A DNA stretch of 64,000 nucleotides. It comes from Multifurca ochricompacta. Its lineage: Eukaryota; Basidiomycota; Agaricomycetes; Russulales; Russulaceae. Position numbers and translations under genes: made by a program. The stretch is from the NCBI GenBank assembly GCA_022496185.1, contig WTXG01000011.1, positions 248,001 to 312,000 on the forward strand, given 5' to 3'. The notes below the pieces were generated by a model. The model was not told the origin of the DNA. It made no database searches and was given only the letters and a program-made list of their open reading frames with translations. Shown in pieces: positions 10,847 to 22,413 of this stretch; positions within the stretch are counted from its first letter, which is position 1; every line of letters begins with the position of its first letter.

Positions 10847-13800
10847 TCACCGGCGGAAGGCGCCCCGGCCAGCTACGTTCAACCCTGGCGATTCTCGTCC
10901 GGGATTATTTGAATAAGAATATCCTGACGATTCTCGGCTGGGATACGGTCGATGCGTTGGTGCCTCGCGGTGTCCATCGTAACTGGGCATCTGTCCATGG
11001 TACGCAGTGCCCGGCGGAGGGGGGTACTGAGTTGGCATCGGGGCAGCGTACGGCGGCTGTGGTGTAGAGTAAGCAGGAAGAGAGTGTGAACTCTGTCCTC
11101 CACCGGCTACGAGTGTTGCCGGAAGTAATGGTTGTTGGTCTGCGTCGAATCGTGAGAGCTCAATCTCGCTGTCCCTCCCAGGCCCTTGAGAAAAGTATCG
11201 GCCGTATCCAGGGAGAGATGGTGCAGGAGAATTCCGCCCACCGGCGGGGAAACCAGCCGTTGAGTTCAGTGCCGTTGCGATGGACCGTTGATCCCAGTCG
11301 AGTTCGCCACGGTCACGCTGGTATAGAACGGGATCATACTCGAGGTCGTTTTGATCAACGCCAGCAATCTTGATGCCGCCTGGTAGTATACGTGCGTCCA
11401 TCTGTTGCCCCCCGTACTCACCCAATTTCGCCTGTTCACTATCAAGCCTTCCACTGTATACTTGCGGGAGTAATGGCATCATGTTGGCGTGTAGCATGAG
11501 AGTGAAAAGTTCCGTGTGCAACGCTGGATGACCGAAGCGTCTCTCGAGGCGGTTCCCTTTGATATCGCCGCGCTGCGAATGCACTTGGGCGTTACGGAGC
11601 TCAGCCTCCGTTGGGACGTAGTATTGAATGGACGGGCAAACACGCGGTCGATGTAGATCTTGAATAGTATTACGATGATGAAAGGTGGGATACCGGCAAC
11701 CCATGCGAATGACTTCCAACCGTACTGCAAGCCGATTGCTGATGGCCTAGTTGTTAGCGACATCATCTAGGTCGACGTGCAACTGGACCCACTTAACAAC
11801 ATTAGTCCTTGCATCAAAAGTAGGGAGACGAGAAGGCGATTGATGATAGGGTTCCACAGGCGCTACAAGGAGTCAATTTGGAACATATTGACAAAGAAGG
11901 AGCTTACTCCGCCAGTCTCAACTTTCGAGACAAAACAGAACATTAACTGGTACTTGTAAACCCAAGAACTGATCCACATCACAATGGCGGCCCCAACAGC
12001 GACCAGAGGTGCCAGCGGAGCAAACACAAGCCCAACAGTCCCCATAAACAGCTATAACGCATAATCAGAACACAGGACAGAGACATAACCAGAGATTGCC
12101 CACAATATTAGAACTAGATCCAGGCGAAGTCAGGACCTGCGTTTATTGCGATATGAAAAGGCGACGTACTAATAAATTGCGTACTGAAACTCTGGCGGTT
12201 GCGTGAATTCTCGATAATCTCTAGGAGTGCGTCCCAGTATGCTGATTACATCCATGACACATGAACAAACAGCAAAAAAAAAATCGATCGCGGTGCACAT
12301 ACTGTGTCTTGAACGAGATCCACAGGAGGCTGATTATCTGTGCCAGGTCAAAGACGACCAGGAAACCCCGCAAACTAACAGTGTTAATAGAGCCACATGA
12401 GATTGCACTAAGAGGGATCAAGAACACACGGGAAGAAAGTCAACCAGTAAGAAGCCTGGTTTATATATGTCTGATTAATTTTCGCGGGGAGTTCTACAGT
12501 ATACATAATCAGTACTCGAACAATAGAAGTTGGCAAAACCCTTCTTACTGTCAATGTTATTCAGTATTTCGTGGAAACTCTTGTGCTGTCCAATCTGCTT
12601 GATGATCTCCGTCACGGAGTCTGTTTGACTAGTTTCAGCATCTCGCAACCCGTGTTTGGAGGGTCAGCACGTACTGAAACCGACACCGATAAGAGTGAAT
12701 ATGATCAACTGCGAGATCACTAAGAACGCAAAATATCGTGCCACAACTGCGCGGTCCAAACGGGATTGCGTTAAGGCACCCATATATTGCAAGAGCCAGC
12801 GGATAATGATGGGCAAGAAGAAACCAAAAAAGGCAGACACAGCAGGGGGCAGCACACCGGAGACAAAATTGAATAAAGACGGGGATGACTGGGCCCATCT
12901 TCGAAGGAATGGGACAAAGCTAGCGATCTTCAAGCACACGATAACGGGGGAATCCAGTAAGAAAAAGAAAAAAGAAAAAAAAGTATGGTACACACAGAAG
13001 ACAAGTTGGCAAGGATGGAAAGAACGAAGAGCGGCACCGTGTTGAGGAAGACAATGATAATGAGCAGGAACCAGCCTGTCATCTTCTTACGGAACAACTC
13101 GGTTGGAGACATGTTCAGATTCTTCCAGATCTGTACGATCATTGTTAGCGTCGCAGATTAAGGAGGGCCAGTGGGGAAGGGGGAATGATCAACTGACGAT
13201 GTCCTTGGGATTAGGCGCAAGGTCAATCTGTGCACCTTTAGGGCGCTTGCGCTCCAGCATCTGAGCGACGATATGAGCATACGGGACGGCAGCCATGGAC
13301 GCAAATCCATAATTCTCTGGCTTGCGAGTGTCAATCTGGGCTCTGTATGCTTCAACATTCTGTTCCGTCCATTTGAGCTTCTCACTGTTGACAATATAAT
13401 TTGATAAGTCTTTAAAAAATGGAGAGTTCGTAAATCACACACGTGTAATAATCGATTGCGTCTCTCTTCTTGCCACCTAACCCCAAAAAGCCACCAAGAC
13501 GAATGGTAGGCCGCTTCCTGCCGACCTTCCCGCCCTTCAAATATCGTACCAACACCTGCTCAAATTCTCGAACGGTGTTGTTATGGACCTCGATCAAATG
13601 GGGAAGGTTCCCCACGCGTCGGCCAATGTGCACAGAAGTAGTAGGATAAGGAACCTGGACAGAATCGAATATGGCCCGAATGCCTTCATCAGACTGAAGC
13701 TTCTTCGGCACACGCATGACGGTGAGAGTGCGAGCGTAGAATGACTGAGTGTATTCGGGGGAGCGAAAAAACTCGGCGCGAAGCCGCACCATGGCGTTCC

Positions 13801-14437
13801 AGTGAAACCAGACAACAACTATGACAGTGCCGGTAATGACATAAACCATGCCAACATGGGCCCAAAGGAAATTGCCTCCGACATCACGAATAGTGAGTAT
13901 AGAAAGGATGTCACGATCAGTCGAGGGAACATGTTTGAGGTTATAGGAGACGTTGATTGGGATAAGGATAACGCAAGTCAGTAAGGCCACTATGGAAAAG
14001 GTCGTTCGCATCATGCGGAGGAAGCGCAGGAATGTTGCCGCATCAAGGCCAATCTTGTCAACAAGCTCGGGCTCTTTTGTGTAAACAAGTGGGGAAATCC
14101 AGCCCAAAATGCCGGAGGATATCCGTGGTGGCTTCTTGTCACCAACATGGTATTTGACCTTGGGCTCGTAAACAATCTGAGAAAAACGCGATGTAAGACA
14201 AAGATAGAGTAAATGGAAAAAGGCGCCCACCTTATTATTCGGACGGAGGACGTTGAACACGATGATGGTGATTGCCTATGCGACGGAAGCATTAAATGAG
14301 CAACGGACTCATCTAGCCAAGAGAATGGACAGACGCACGGAGACAACGGTCATCAAGAGGACCTGAGAGCCAACGGCGCCGGGCGCCAGCGACCGCGAGT
14401 CGGCATTTTGAGAGAAAAAATCTCCGATGTTCGTCAT
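10847..14437 (-). CDS. Csc1/OSCA/TMEM63-type membrane protein (DUF221, Rsn1-like)
   Basis: Multi-pass membrane protein of the calcium-permeable, osmosensitive channel family (Csc1/Rsn1 in yeast). ATG at 14437 (MTNIGDFFSQNADSR) is followed by the first membrane helix (GAVGSQVLLMTVVSV). The next exon has an amphipathic intracellular segment (RVFLRLFTSP-like region, then FLRFLRMMRTTFSIVAL) and two helices (GMVYVITGTVIVVVWFHW). The cytoplasmic domain contains VPKKLQSDEGIRAIFDSV and NLPHLIEVHNNTVREFEQV. Many small exons between 13440 and 11480 encode the 7-TM core. The final exon holds the usual C-terminal region (EAELRNAQVHSQRGDIKGNR, ERRFGHPALHTELFT) and a Gly/Pro/Tyr-rich tail. Ten or more introns are expected; the exon edges in the core are not all resolved. 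Channel function is inferred from the family. Confidence 0.85.
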
Positions 14438-15008
14438 GGTATATCAGAAGGTATAGATGAGATGAGAAAAGGGGAGTGGACGACAATCTCAATGCACCAG
14501 ACGAGGGGGGGAGGGGACGGAAGGGGAAGGGAGGGGAATGGAGAGTTTACGGGGAAGATGAAGGGAATGGGAATGGTGGAAGAGAAGGGGGTGTATGCGC
14601 GGAGTGGAGGCCGGTTGTGGAACGTTGAGGGTGAGAACGCCGAACCTCATCAGGTCGAATGAAATCAAATCAAAATATCTTGTTCTTGCTTGTTGTTTCT
14701 TCCCTTCCTTCGCCCGTCATGTCATTTTCATTGTTCACACCTAAAACAATTGATTATGTAATCACACCACGCACTGATCTTGATCAAACAAATAATCAAA
14801 TTCTTTAGTAACACATGCTAACATGCTACATTTGGTGGTGAGCGTATTCCGTGAATCCATGAATATAGGTATAGAGTATAGATACACAGATCCGCTTTGG
14901 CTATCTGCCACAGCATCGCACTTGTGCATGTGTGTGTAATATAGGACCCGATTATTAATGTCCATCTAAATACAAAGCATCACCCGCTTGCTAAACCTTA
15001 ATCCTAAA
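14438..15008. other. Intergenic region, purine-rich then AT-rich
   Basis: Upstream of the Csc1-type gene. About 14450-14660 is strongly G/A-rich on the plus strand (GAGGGG and GGGAAG runs). It is open in one plus frame only because of its composition. The rest (to 15008) is AT-rich and is the 3' flank of the next gene. No gene seen. Confidence 0.4.
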
Positions 15009-16025
15009 CTAAAGCTTCATCTCCATCAGCGTTGTCACAGCCCTGGCCACGGCATTGGCTCCTTCTCGCACGACATCCCTCTCCTCCTCCCGAACACGTG
15101 GTATGATCCGACCCTCAACTTGTCTGGGTGAAAACGCAGCATCGTCCCTCTAAGCTCGTCTTTGCGCGTCCTCGGTCTCCCCGTACCGTCCTCTGATACT
15201 TCCTCTTCCAAGCGCACGGAAAGAGGAATGCAGAGATAGCCTCTGCCGTCAGCCGTGAGATATCCGCCTGGCCCCGCACAGGCCACGGCACGTCACTGAA
15301 CCGCAGATCCGCGGACTTTGATTCAAGAAACTCCACCCAGCGCCGCTCATATGCATTTCGCGCATCCGCATATCGTCTGCGCTCCCGCTTCTCGCGTTTG
15401 CGTCGCAGGGATTCCTCCTTTGCTTTCAAAATCCGCGCCGCTTCAGCTTGTGCAGCGGCCCGGGCAGCCTTTTGGCGTAGCTGCTCGCTGTATGTCGCAG
15501 CATTGCGCCTCCTGTGTGATGACCAATCAGTGAACTCCTTGTAGCTGTATGCAAGAGGGGAGTGGCTATTGGCGCACCTCCATATTCCCACTCGCACCCA
15601 CTCGGCATATTCGTCATCGTTCATGAGTTGGGGTCATCATAAAGCCCACTCGTGTCATGAGCCTGCGGGTCAAGGCCCCGCCACCGTCGCGGGACATGTG
15701 CGTATTCGTTCAGCCGTGCCTCGACGGCATCTAACCGGTCATCATCGCCGAGCGCATCCCATAGCTTCTCCTGAAACTGTTCTTCCAACCCAGTCGCGTG
15801 GAAATCATAGCGTGAAGTAGACGGCCCAGGGTTGGAGAACCCAAAGTCTGAGTCAATATTGTCTACAATATCGGATCGTTTTGGCGTGCGAGTGTCCGAA
15901 TCTAAATCTGCATCCTGTGCTCTGCGGTGCCCGAAGGCGGCTCTCTTCGAAGCCTTACGCGCTTTGCGCAGATCGCGTTCCGCTTGTTCAGCTGGTGTCC
16001 TCTTGAGCCGCAGTCGGTCAGGCAT
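15009..16025 (-). CDS. NFKBIL1-like (NF-kappa-B inhibitor-like 1) protein, frame broken near 3' end
   Basis: Fungal relative of NFKBIL1, a mostly helical protein of uncertain role, linked in animals to RNA processing. ATG at 16025 (MPDRLRLKRTPAEQAERD). A basic, disordered N-terminus with SDIVDNIDSDFGF precedes EQFQEKLWDALGDDDRLD. Then comes MNDDEYAEWVRVGIWR, a long Ala/Arg/Glu coiled-coil (QLRQKAARAAAQAEAARI), the conserved ERRWVEFLESK, FSDVPWPV, ISRLTAEAISAFLF, and the J-domain-like LRGTMLRFHPDK. The order matches the family. Two one-base losses are needed: near 15217-15225, to pass from SAFLF to VRLEEEVSED, and near 15113-15122, to pass from HPDK to EGRIIPRVREEER. The second restores a normal C-terminus (ANAVARAVTTLMEMKL, stop at 15009). 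Without the corrections the protein is truncated. Confidence 0.75.
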
Positions 16026-16383
16026 TGTGCGCCACCGTGATGATGACCGTCTGTGTGAGACTGACCCCGGCCGGGGGGCCGGAACTTCGAACTACAAATT
16101 AAATTATGACTTATGACAACTGTGAGATACCCTGCCTCGGAAATAGCGAGTAATGGGAAACATACCTTCGCGTGTAACTACACCTATAGGCTCAATGAAT
16201 TCGCCGTATTGACAACGCGGGAAGAGTCAATTTACAAAACCGCGCGCAGCAACCAGTGGCGGACACACAACTAATATGCGGCGATAGAAGCTTAGTTGGC
16301 TGGATTCCAGCTGATTTCCGATTATATCTGCGAACCACTTTATCATAGCGGCACAAGACACGGAGTACATAGTATAGTGGCCA
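16026..16383. other. Intergenic region
   Basis: 3' flank of the glycerate kinase gene and upstream flank of the NFKBIL1-like gene. A short minus-strand reading frame overlaps 16227-16427 but shows no known motif. Nothing else seen. Confidence 0.4.
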
Positions 16384-17530
16384 TTATCGTCTACAATATG
16401 CGACCTCACTGACTGTGCGGTTCTCATCGATGGTGATACGGAGACATCTCGTCGCCTCAGGCGCCATTGGAAATCTCAACGGCCCCTCCTCTCGCAGCCA
16501 TGGAGGATCAAGCTGTAACCCTGTTTGTTGATCGTATCCGCCGGCGACCACGCCACTGCCAAAAAAATGGTATCCCGGGATGTACCGATCAATAAATCTA
16601 CGCAATGTTTTAAGACACGTTATGGGGCAAGAAGTCAGGCTTGAAACCAGGGCCTACTTTTTGACTTGCTCATCAGTCATACCCTTTCCACCATTGCTAG
16701 CCATCATCGCGTGCTCCTGCTGCAGGCGCCATTTATAAATGTGTACATACGGACTTTCGTTCGGAGGCGCAATCTGGTGGTTTGCGTCCCATCGGTGTGT
16801 GAGACATTACACGGCCATTGTGAGGTGAATGTGATATGGAAGAAGATGTGCGTACTTGAACGAAGATGTCAAAGAGATCCCACCATTTTGTGTAATCAGC
16901 GAGCCGCTGATTTATATCAAGTATATGTTCCAGAGAGTGGACGGAGAGGTTAAAAACCTCTTCCAGTCCAAGTGGAACCTCATTTATGCGCTGCTCGATG
17001 TATTGGCTCCATTGTGGATAGAATCCTACACACCAGCCTTCCAATAGTACAACATCCAACGGTCCTTGGACAAAGGTCCATTCACACTCAGGGAGACGAT
17101 CTCCTTCGCCATCAAACAGACTTTTATCGAAGCGCGGAATGCGCACATTATCTCCTTGCGTGAGATTTATTTCCTTTAGCGAATGGAGAAGGGAGAGACC
17201 AAGTTCGATGTCATGCGTGCCCGGTTGGCCGCGACCACGGAGCAGAGCATTTTTGGGGTTTGCTGAGGCAAGCTCCTTCAAATTTGCGTGAGGAAGGTAT
17301 AAGTCATCGATTGAAAGTGTGGCCACACGGAAGGCAGGGTGCCGTTCAGTCTCAAGAGAGAGCAAGTTTTTTACATGCTCAGTGAGAAACGTCTTCCCTG
17401 AACCTTGTGGCCCTTGCAGAGCAACGAAAAGAGGAGATGATGTTTTTGAAGTTGACGGGTTGGGAATCGGAATGTGTGCGTAGATGTGTTCGAAAATTAT
17501 AGATGCTGCAAGAGGGGGATTATCACTCAT
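16384..17530 (-). CDS. TDA10: D-glycerate 3-kinase, P-loop kinase (Tda10 type)
   Basis: ATP-dependent kinase of the fungal/plant glycerate kinase family, which turns D-glycerate into 3-phosphoglycerate; the yeast homologue is Tda10. ATG at 17530 (MSDNPPLAASIIFEHIY). The Walker A motif is GPQGSGKTFLTEHV (about residues 40-53). SIDDLYLPH and RGRGQPGTHDIELGL are the substrate-loop segments, RIPRFDKSLFDGEGDR follows, and VVLLEGWCVGF is the Walker B-like strand. After YTKWWDLFDIFVQ an intron leads to the exon IAPPNESPYVHIYKWRLQQE, then MTDEQVKKFIDRYIPGYHFF and the terminal LRITIDENRTVSEVAYC. All parts are in order and full length. It is divergent from RER1, with 270 bp between starts. Confidence 0.9.
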
Positions 17531-17800
17531 CCTTTGCTTGTTCAGTCAGTTCATGTTCATGGCGATGGCTCGCAGCGCAGCGCCCCCGTATTCCCCGTTA
17601 CATAAGCATGACAACGCGGCCAACTCACGCTTGTTACTTGTATACTTGTCACTTCCTCCCCAACTTCCCTTAAATTCACAGTCCCGTCTTAATAATTACC
17701 TTCTTTCCACCAGAGATATTATATTTGTCATATAATACTCAAGCAAAAGAGGAGCATTCGACGTCGGGTTCCACAGGTCTAGATTGAAGAGCGAAGCCAA
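17531..17800. promoter_or_regulatory. Divergent promoter region, TDA10 / RER1
   Basis: 270 bp between divergent ATGs. CT-rich stretches lie near 17650-17690 and an AT-rich element (TATTATATTTGTCATATAATA) near 17720. Shared promoter inferred from spacing only. Confidence 0.4.
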
Positions 17801-18713
17801 ATGATGTCGTCTTCAGATGCAGGCGGAGAAAACTCTGTTTCTCTTCAAAACATCCCAGCGACGTATGCCCGTGTAAAGCGCCAGTACCAGCAACTTCTGG
17901 ACCGCATCACACCTCATATTTTGTATCGGTGGGTCGGGACTGCTGCGACGGTCGCAATATTTGAGCTGCGTATCTTGTATGCGCAAGGCGTACGTGTTTC
18001 TTGAGATACTTTTGGATTTAACTGCTCACGTCGAGTATTTTTCTTCTTCTTTCTTTGGGGCGTCCAGTGGTATATCGGTATGTCACACTCATCCCCTGAT
18101 TAAAATCGATTTTGATTCTGGTGGTTCTTTCAGTATGCTGTAAGTTGAATCTAGTTCTAGAGTAGGAAGACTGTTCACCCATTTTTGTCTCTAGATGCGC
18201 ATGCCATTTACATCCTCAATTTACTTCTCGCCTTCTTACAACCGAAGTTCGACCCCTCCCTTCAGGATGACCTGATGGCGGACGAGTTGGAAGGCGGTGA
18301 AGGTGACGCACCTTCACCACTTCCTAGTAGCCGTGACGATGAGTTCCGTCCATTCGTTCGCCGGCTTCCGGAATGGCAGTTTTGGTACGATATGCCCCCC
18401 CCCTCCCCCATGTGTGCCACCCGCCGTTACTAACTGCTCCCACCGTCATGCGTACAGGTTATCCACCACACGCGCAACCCTGATCTCCTTTTTCATGACA
18501 TTCTCTTCCGTGTTCGATGTTCCAGTGTACTGGCCAATTCTTGTGATGTACTTCTGTGTCTTGTTCGTTTTGACCATGAGGAGGCAGTTACAGTGAGTGA
18601 GATGCCTTGTTTTGTTACCCTGCTGTTGACCGCTCCACAGGCACATGATCAAGTACCGTTACATTCCCTTCGACTGGGGCCGCAAGACACGCTATGGTAT
18701 GAGCACTAAGTAG
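17801..18713 (+). CDS. RER1: Rer1, ER-retrieval receptor, with two micro-exons
   Basis: Golgi membrane protein that returns escaped ER membrane proteins via COPI vesicles. Six exons fit exactly: 17801-17989, 18068-18077 (10 nt), 18135-18140 (6 nt), 18195-18384, 18458-18592 and 18641-18713, giving 200 residues with phases that agree. The product reads [19 protein letters not shown], then [16 protein letters not shown] (its WYIVCY is built by the two tiny exons), [40 protein letters not shown] and [12 protein letters not shown]. Four hydrophobic segments in two hairpins match the family. The micro-exons are supported by the exact conserved sequence they restore. ATG 17801 gives [11 protein letters not shown]; the next codon is also ATG, so the first residue is uncertain. 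Confidence 0.95.
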
Positions 18714-19087
18714 ATTAGAGTAATTGTGTGTGGTAGCACCTCTAGAAATCCTTAGGGACAGTTGTGGCCTGAGTGATTGTTAACCTTGATTACTTTTGTT
18801 TCAATATATGCGATTACGTTCGCATTCTTTTCCTGAGCCCAGCCTCAGGTTGCCAATCATGATCAAGGGTTCATTTCTGCTCTGCTTAGATCCAGAAGCT
18901 AATATTCTTGTTTACGACACGACGACGGGGTATGACCCAGGGCGGACCGCCTTACCCGTGAGGATTGGTCACGAGTGGTGGGCATAGAGTGGGTATATAG
19001 TTTCGCCCGTCGAGGTATCATATGTGCTTATCATTCACTTTATCTTCCCCTCTTCATAGTGAATAGTGAATTGACGTGGCTAGAACC
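18714..19087. other. Intergenic region
   Basis: 3' flank of RER1 and promoter of the dehydrogenase gene. A short plus frame (18796-18987) has no recognised motif. TGACGTGG occurs at about 19072, just before the next ATG. No gene seen. Confidence 0.4.
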
Positions 19088-20351
19088 ATGTCTCTACCTC
19101 GCATCTTGTTTTGTGGTATGTGCTGCGTTTCTGCACTTTGATGCCGCTCCCGAAGTCCGCGCCTCAACTTAGGTGATATCGTATGGGCGCATGAGGAAAC
19201 AAAGCAGCTCTTTCACGGTCTTGCTGAAGTGGTTGTAAGCGGGCTCTTTGTTACTGGCGTATTTACCCCATGCGCTTTCCCTCTATAGCGCATGAACTCT
19301 CCCGACCGCGCGGATTTTTTCGTGAATCTAAAGGCAGGGGGAAGGTACGAAGGCACGGTGGCGATTTATCGCGATAATTCGTCAGCGGAACGTGTGGGCG
19401 TATTCGATCGGGCACTTATTGAGGCGCTGCCGCCTGATGTGCGTTGGATAGCGCACAATGGGGCCGGCTATGACCAAATCGACGTCAATGCTTGCAAGGA
19501 GAAAGGTACGTCGAGGAAGAAGCTCCCTGAATACCCGCACCTTGTCGAGAAATCTGGTATAGTGAGATTGACTTTGTTATATTTGTAGGGGTCATCGTTT
19601 CAAATACTCCCATTGCTGTCGATGACGCAACAGCAACCACTGCGCTGTATCTGATGATATCAGCCTTCCGTCATTTTTCACAGGGGGAACGGGGTCTACG
19701 CTCTGGAAGATGGAAAAGCGATATATCGTCACTCCTCACCCACGATCTTACCGGGAAAACATTGGCAATTCTTGGTCTGGGAGGTATAGGGTTTCGTCTT
19801 GCCGAACTGGCACGGGCTTTTCCCATGCGCATCATTTATCATTCGCGAAGAAAAGTGGATGGCGCCCCTGACTGGTGCGAGTACTTCGGACAGGAGCAAC
19901 TGGACAAGTTCTTGGGTCTTGCAGACGTGCTGAGCGTGCACGTCCCATTGAGATCAGATACGACAGGTCTTGTGAACGAAGAAATGATCCGAAAACTCAA
20001 GAAAGGCGCTATCCTTGTAAACACGGCCAGAGGGAAGGTCATTGACGAGGCTGCGCTGATCAAGGCACTGGAGGATGGACACGTGGGTGCTTGAAACCCT
20101 TTTGTGATCGTGCGGCTAACCTCTTGAAGTTGGGTGCTGTTGGTCTGGACGTGTACCCCAACGAGCCCGCAGTCAATCCGCGACTACTGGAATTCCCAAA
20201 TGCCGTACTTCTCCCACATATGGGGACCGAGACTTGCGACTCGCAAAAGAAGATGGAAGTACGGGCGCTGGCAAATATTAGAGATTATCTGGTCAAAGGG
20301 AAGGGGAGCGACATTGTTCCAGAGTTGAGAGAATTGGCCACGAAGTTATGA
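19088..20351 (+). CDS. D-isomer-specific 2-hydroxyacid dehydrogenase (glyoxylate/hydroxypyruvate reductase type)
   Basis: NAD(P)H-dependent reductase of 2-oxoacids such as glyoxylate or hydroxypyruvate. The first exon is MSLPRILFC at 19088, joining across an intron to GDIVWAHEETKQLF. The catalytic and cofactor parts are clear: VRWIAHNGAGYDQID, VIVSNTPIAVDDATA, the Rossmann motif ILGLGGIGFRLAE, the catalytic arginine in VNTARGKVIDE, glutamate in GLDVYPNEP, and histidine in VLLPHMGTET. The last intron (about 20086-20131) joins EDGH to LGAVGLDVY. It ends LRELATKL at 20351. About 330 residues, full length. The adjacent gene order includes a D-glycerate kinase 1.5 kb upstream; a hydroxypyruvate-D-glycerate link is biochemically plausible but unproven. 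Confidence 0.9.
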
Positions 20352-20753
20352 CCCGGGATATACGATTTACGCAGTTACTGTAGCTTAATCATAGGACATT
20401 GGCACACAGGATGCGGGGTGGAAGTGGAAGGAAGTTTGTATTTTAGTGTGTGCGCGGAGCTTCGAAAAAGTAGGATGGTTTGATCAATGTAGGTGGGTGA
20501 GTTGGTAGGTAGGTTGGTAGGTAGTAGCTGACAATCCAGTGGTCTGCTTAATAATCAATATCACCGGGCCGAGAGACGCCCATGGCGGCCCGGGAATAGC
20601 TGGCGATGCAAACCATACTCCTACTCTACTCCTAGTTATCAGCAGTCACCCGCATTATCTCTCCAGTGTTCTACACTGACTCATATTTCTTCATCCTCCT
20701 TTCATACAACTCCACTTTTATTCACAATTCTACTAGTATTAACTCTGTGGTGA
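20352..20753. other. Intergenic region with short tandem repeat
   Basis: About 20488-20526 contains tandem GGTAGGT/TTGGTAGG units. The rest is the 3' flank of the dehydrogenase and the upstream flank of the next gene. No gene seen. Confidence 0.4.
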
Positions 20754-22326
20754 ATGGTACAGTCCGTGCAGACGCGTCCAGCATCCGTGGCAGACTCAGG
20801 GATAGGCACCCATGAATGCTATCTCTCGCATTCAGAACTAGAGGTGTGCAGTTATCATCTCACTTAGCATGCATTAGGGGACTACCTCCTCACCGACCGG
20901 CTTGAAAATCTTGCAGACCAGCTCTGTTGACCGCAAAGCAAAAGAAAGAGGCCCCTTAACCGCACTCTCACCACCCTCCGCTGATCTGGTCCACGATGCA
21001 TACCGACGATTAAATTATCAGCAATTGTACTTATTTTGCCTTGTGAGATCACTTCCCACAACGGGAACACACTTGGAGCTCTCCTGCAGGCTCGCCCACC
21101 ACGATCTACGCTTGTACGCGTTTCCACACGCAGGCACCTACTGCAACCCAGATGAAATTAACCTCAGAACTATGGACCCTCACTTCATCAGTCCCTTGCC
21201 AGACGTCCCATCTAGCTCTCATCAGCCCAAGATGTCCTGTATTCAATCGATCGGTTCACACTCTCCCGAAACTTCTGGTACGGTCGAGTCGATGAAGCTA
21301 AAGTCCACACAAAACACTCGTACGGCTCGTCCCCGAGGGTCACGTATTCCTCCGCTTCCTGTTGAAATCATGGCTGAGATCATGGATCTGGTGGGCGATT
21401 GGGAATTAGCCAAAGCCGTTGGCCTGCCTACGTCCTTACCTCAACCTTTACCTTGGACACGCGCGTCCTCGACAGATCATGCACTTCTCACTGGTTATCT
21501 GCCTCTACTAGTTTCCTGTGAACCAACACTCCGACCTCCGACCTCCGTTGGTGCGAGATTGATTGTCCGCTTCTCGTATATTCACATACTTGCCTATTTT
21601 CACCGCCACTACCGTCCACTCTTCAGCGAAATTTTTCGCCATCACTTAATTCCCATTACCGCCGCACACCACGGCCGTACTGACGTACTCAATTGGTGGC
21701 AGTCTATGCATGGAGTGTACCCACAGGACTTTCCACTTCCTGACGCACGCGCCATTATAGAAGCTATTGATGGTGCGTCGCGTGCCGGCCACGTTGAGAC
21801 CCTCGGCTGGTGGCTTGAGTCCGGCCTACCATTCGAATATACAGAAGCCGCGCTCGAGCATGCTTCTGCCAAAAACCAGCTGGATGTGCTGGAGTGGTGG
21901 CGTAAGCAACGTGCACGTCTCCCACTAAAGGTGGGTCGCGTTATGGACACTGCCAGTGCGGCGGGCCATGTTGCCGTACTCGCGTGGTGGGCACATTCTG
22001 GTCTCGACTATACCTATGACCGACAGGCGCTGTATCATGCAAGCTGTCATGGCCATATCGACGTGCTGCAATGGTGGATGAACAGTGGACTCCAGCTATT
22101 TTTCGACCAAGACGTACTTGTGGGTGGGACACGCCACGATCGGCCGGAAGTGCTCCAGTGGTGGGACAAAAGCGGGTTGCCGGTACAATACCGTATGTGC
22201 GACATCGAGGAAGCGTTAGAAGACGCCATTGGAGGAGGAGAGCGAGCGAGAGAGTGGTGGAAGGGGAAGGGGGTTGATTTTAATGCTAATGACAAGGAAT
22301 GGATGAAGCTGCAAAATTTGAATTAA
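20754..22326 (+). CDS. SAP-like / F-box-like / ankyrin-like repeat protein
   Basis: Uncharacterised protein of a type seen in agaricomycetes. The 3' part is one long frame ending at 22326; an in-frame ATG lies at 21172. Upstream of it, sequence such as LYLFCLVRSLPTTGTHLEL resembles a SAP or SAP-like helix-extension-helix, so the true start is probably an earlier exon; ATG 20754 (MVQSVQTRPASV) with one or two short introns is the best guess. IPPLPVEIMAEIMDLVGDWE resembles an F-box-like helix. Six or more degenerate ankyrin-like units of about 35 residues follow, each with a WW motif: DVLNWWQSMHG, ETLGWWLESGLP, DVLEWWRKQ, AVLAWWAHSGLDY, DVLQWWMNSGL, EVLQWWDKSGLP. The likely role is protein binding, perhaps as a ubiquitin-ligase adaptor, but this is inference. 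Confidence 0.7.
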
Positions 22327-22413
22327 TGCCCAGGCGATGTGGTTATTTATCTATTTTATTTTTTTTCGGAAATCGGAACTCGGCATTCAGAAGTCTGGCC
22401 AACGCTCAAGTAA

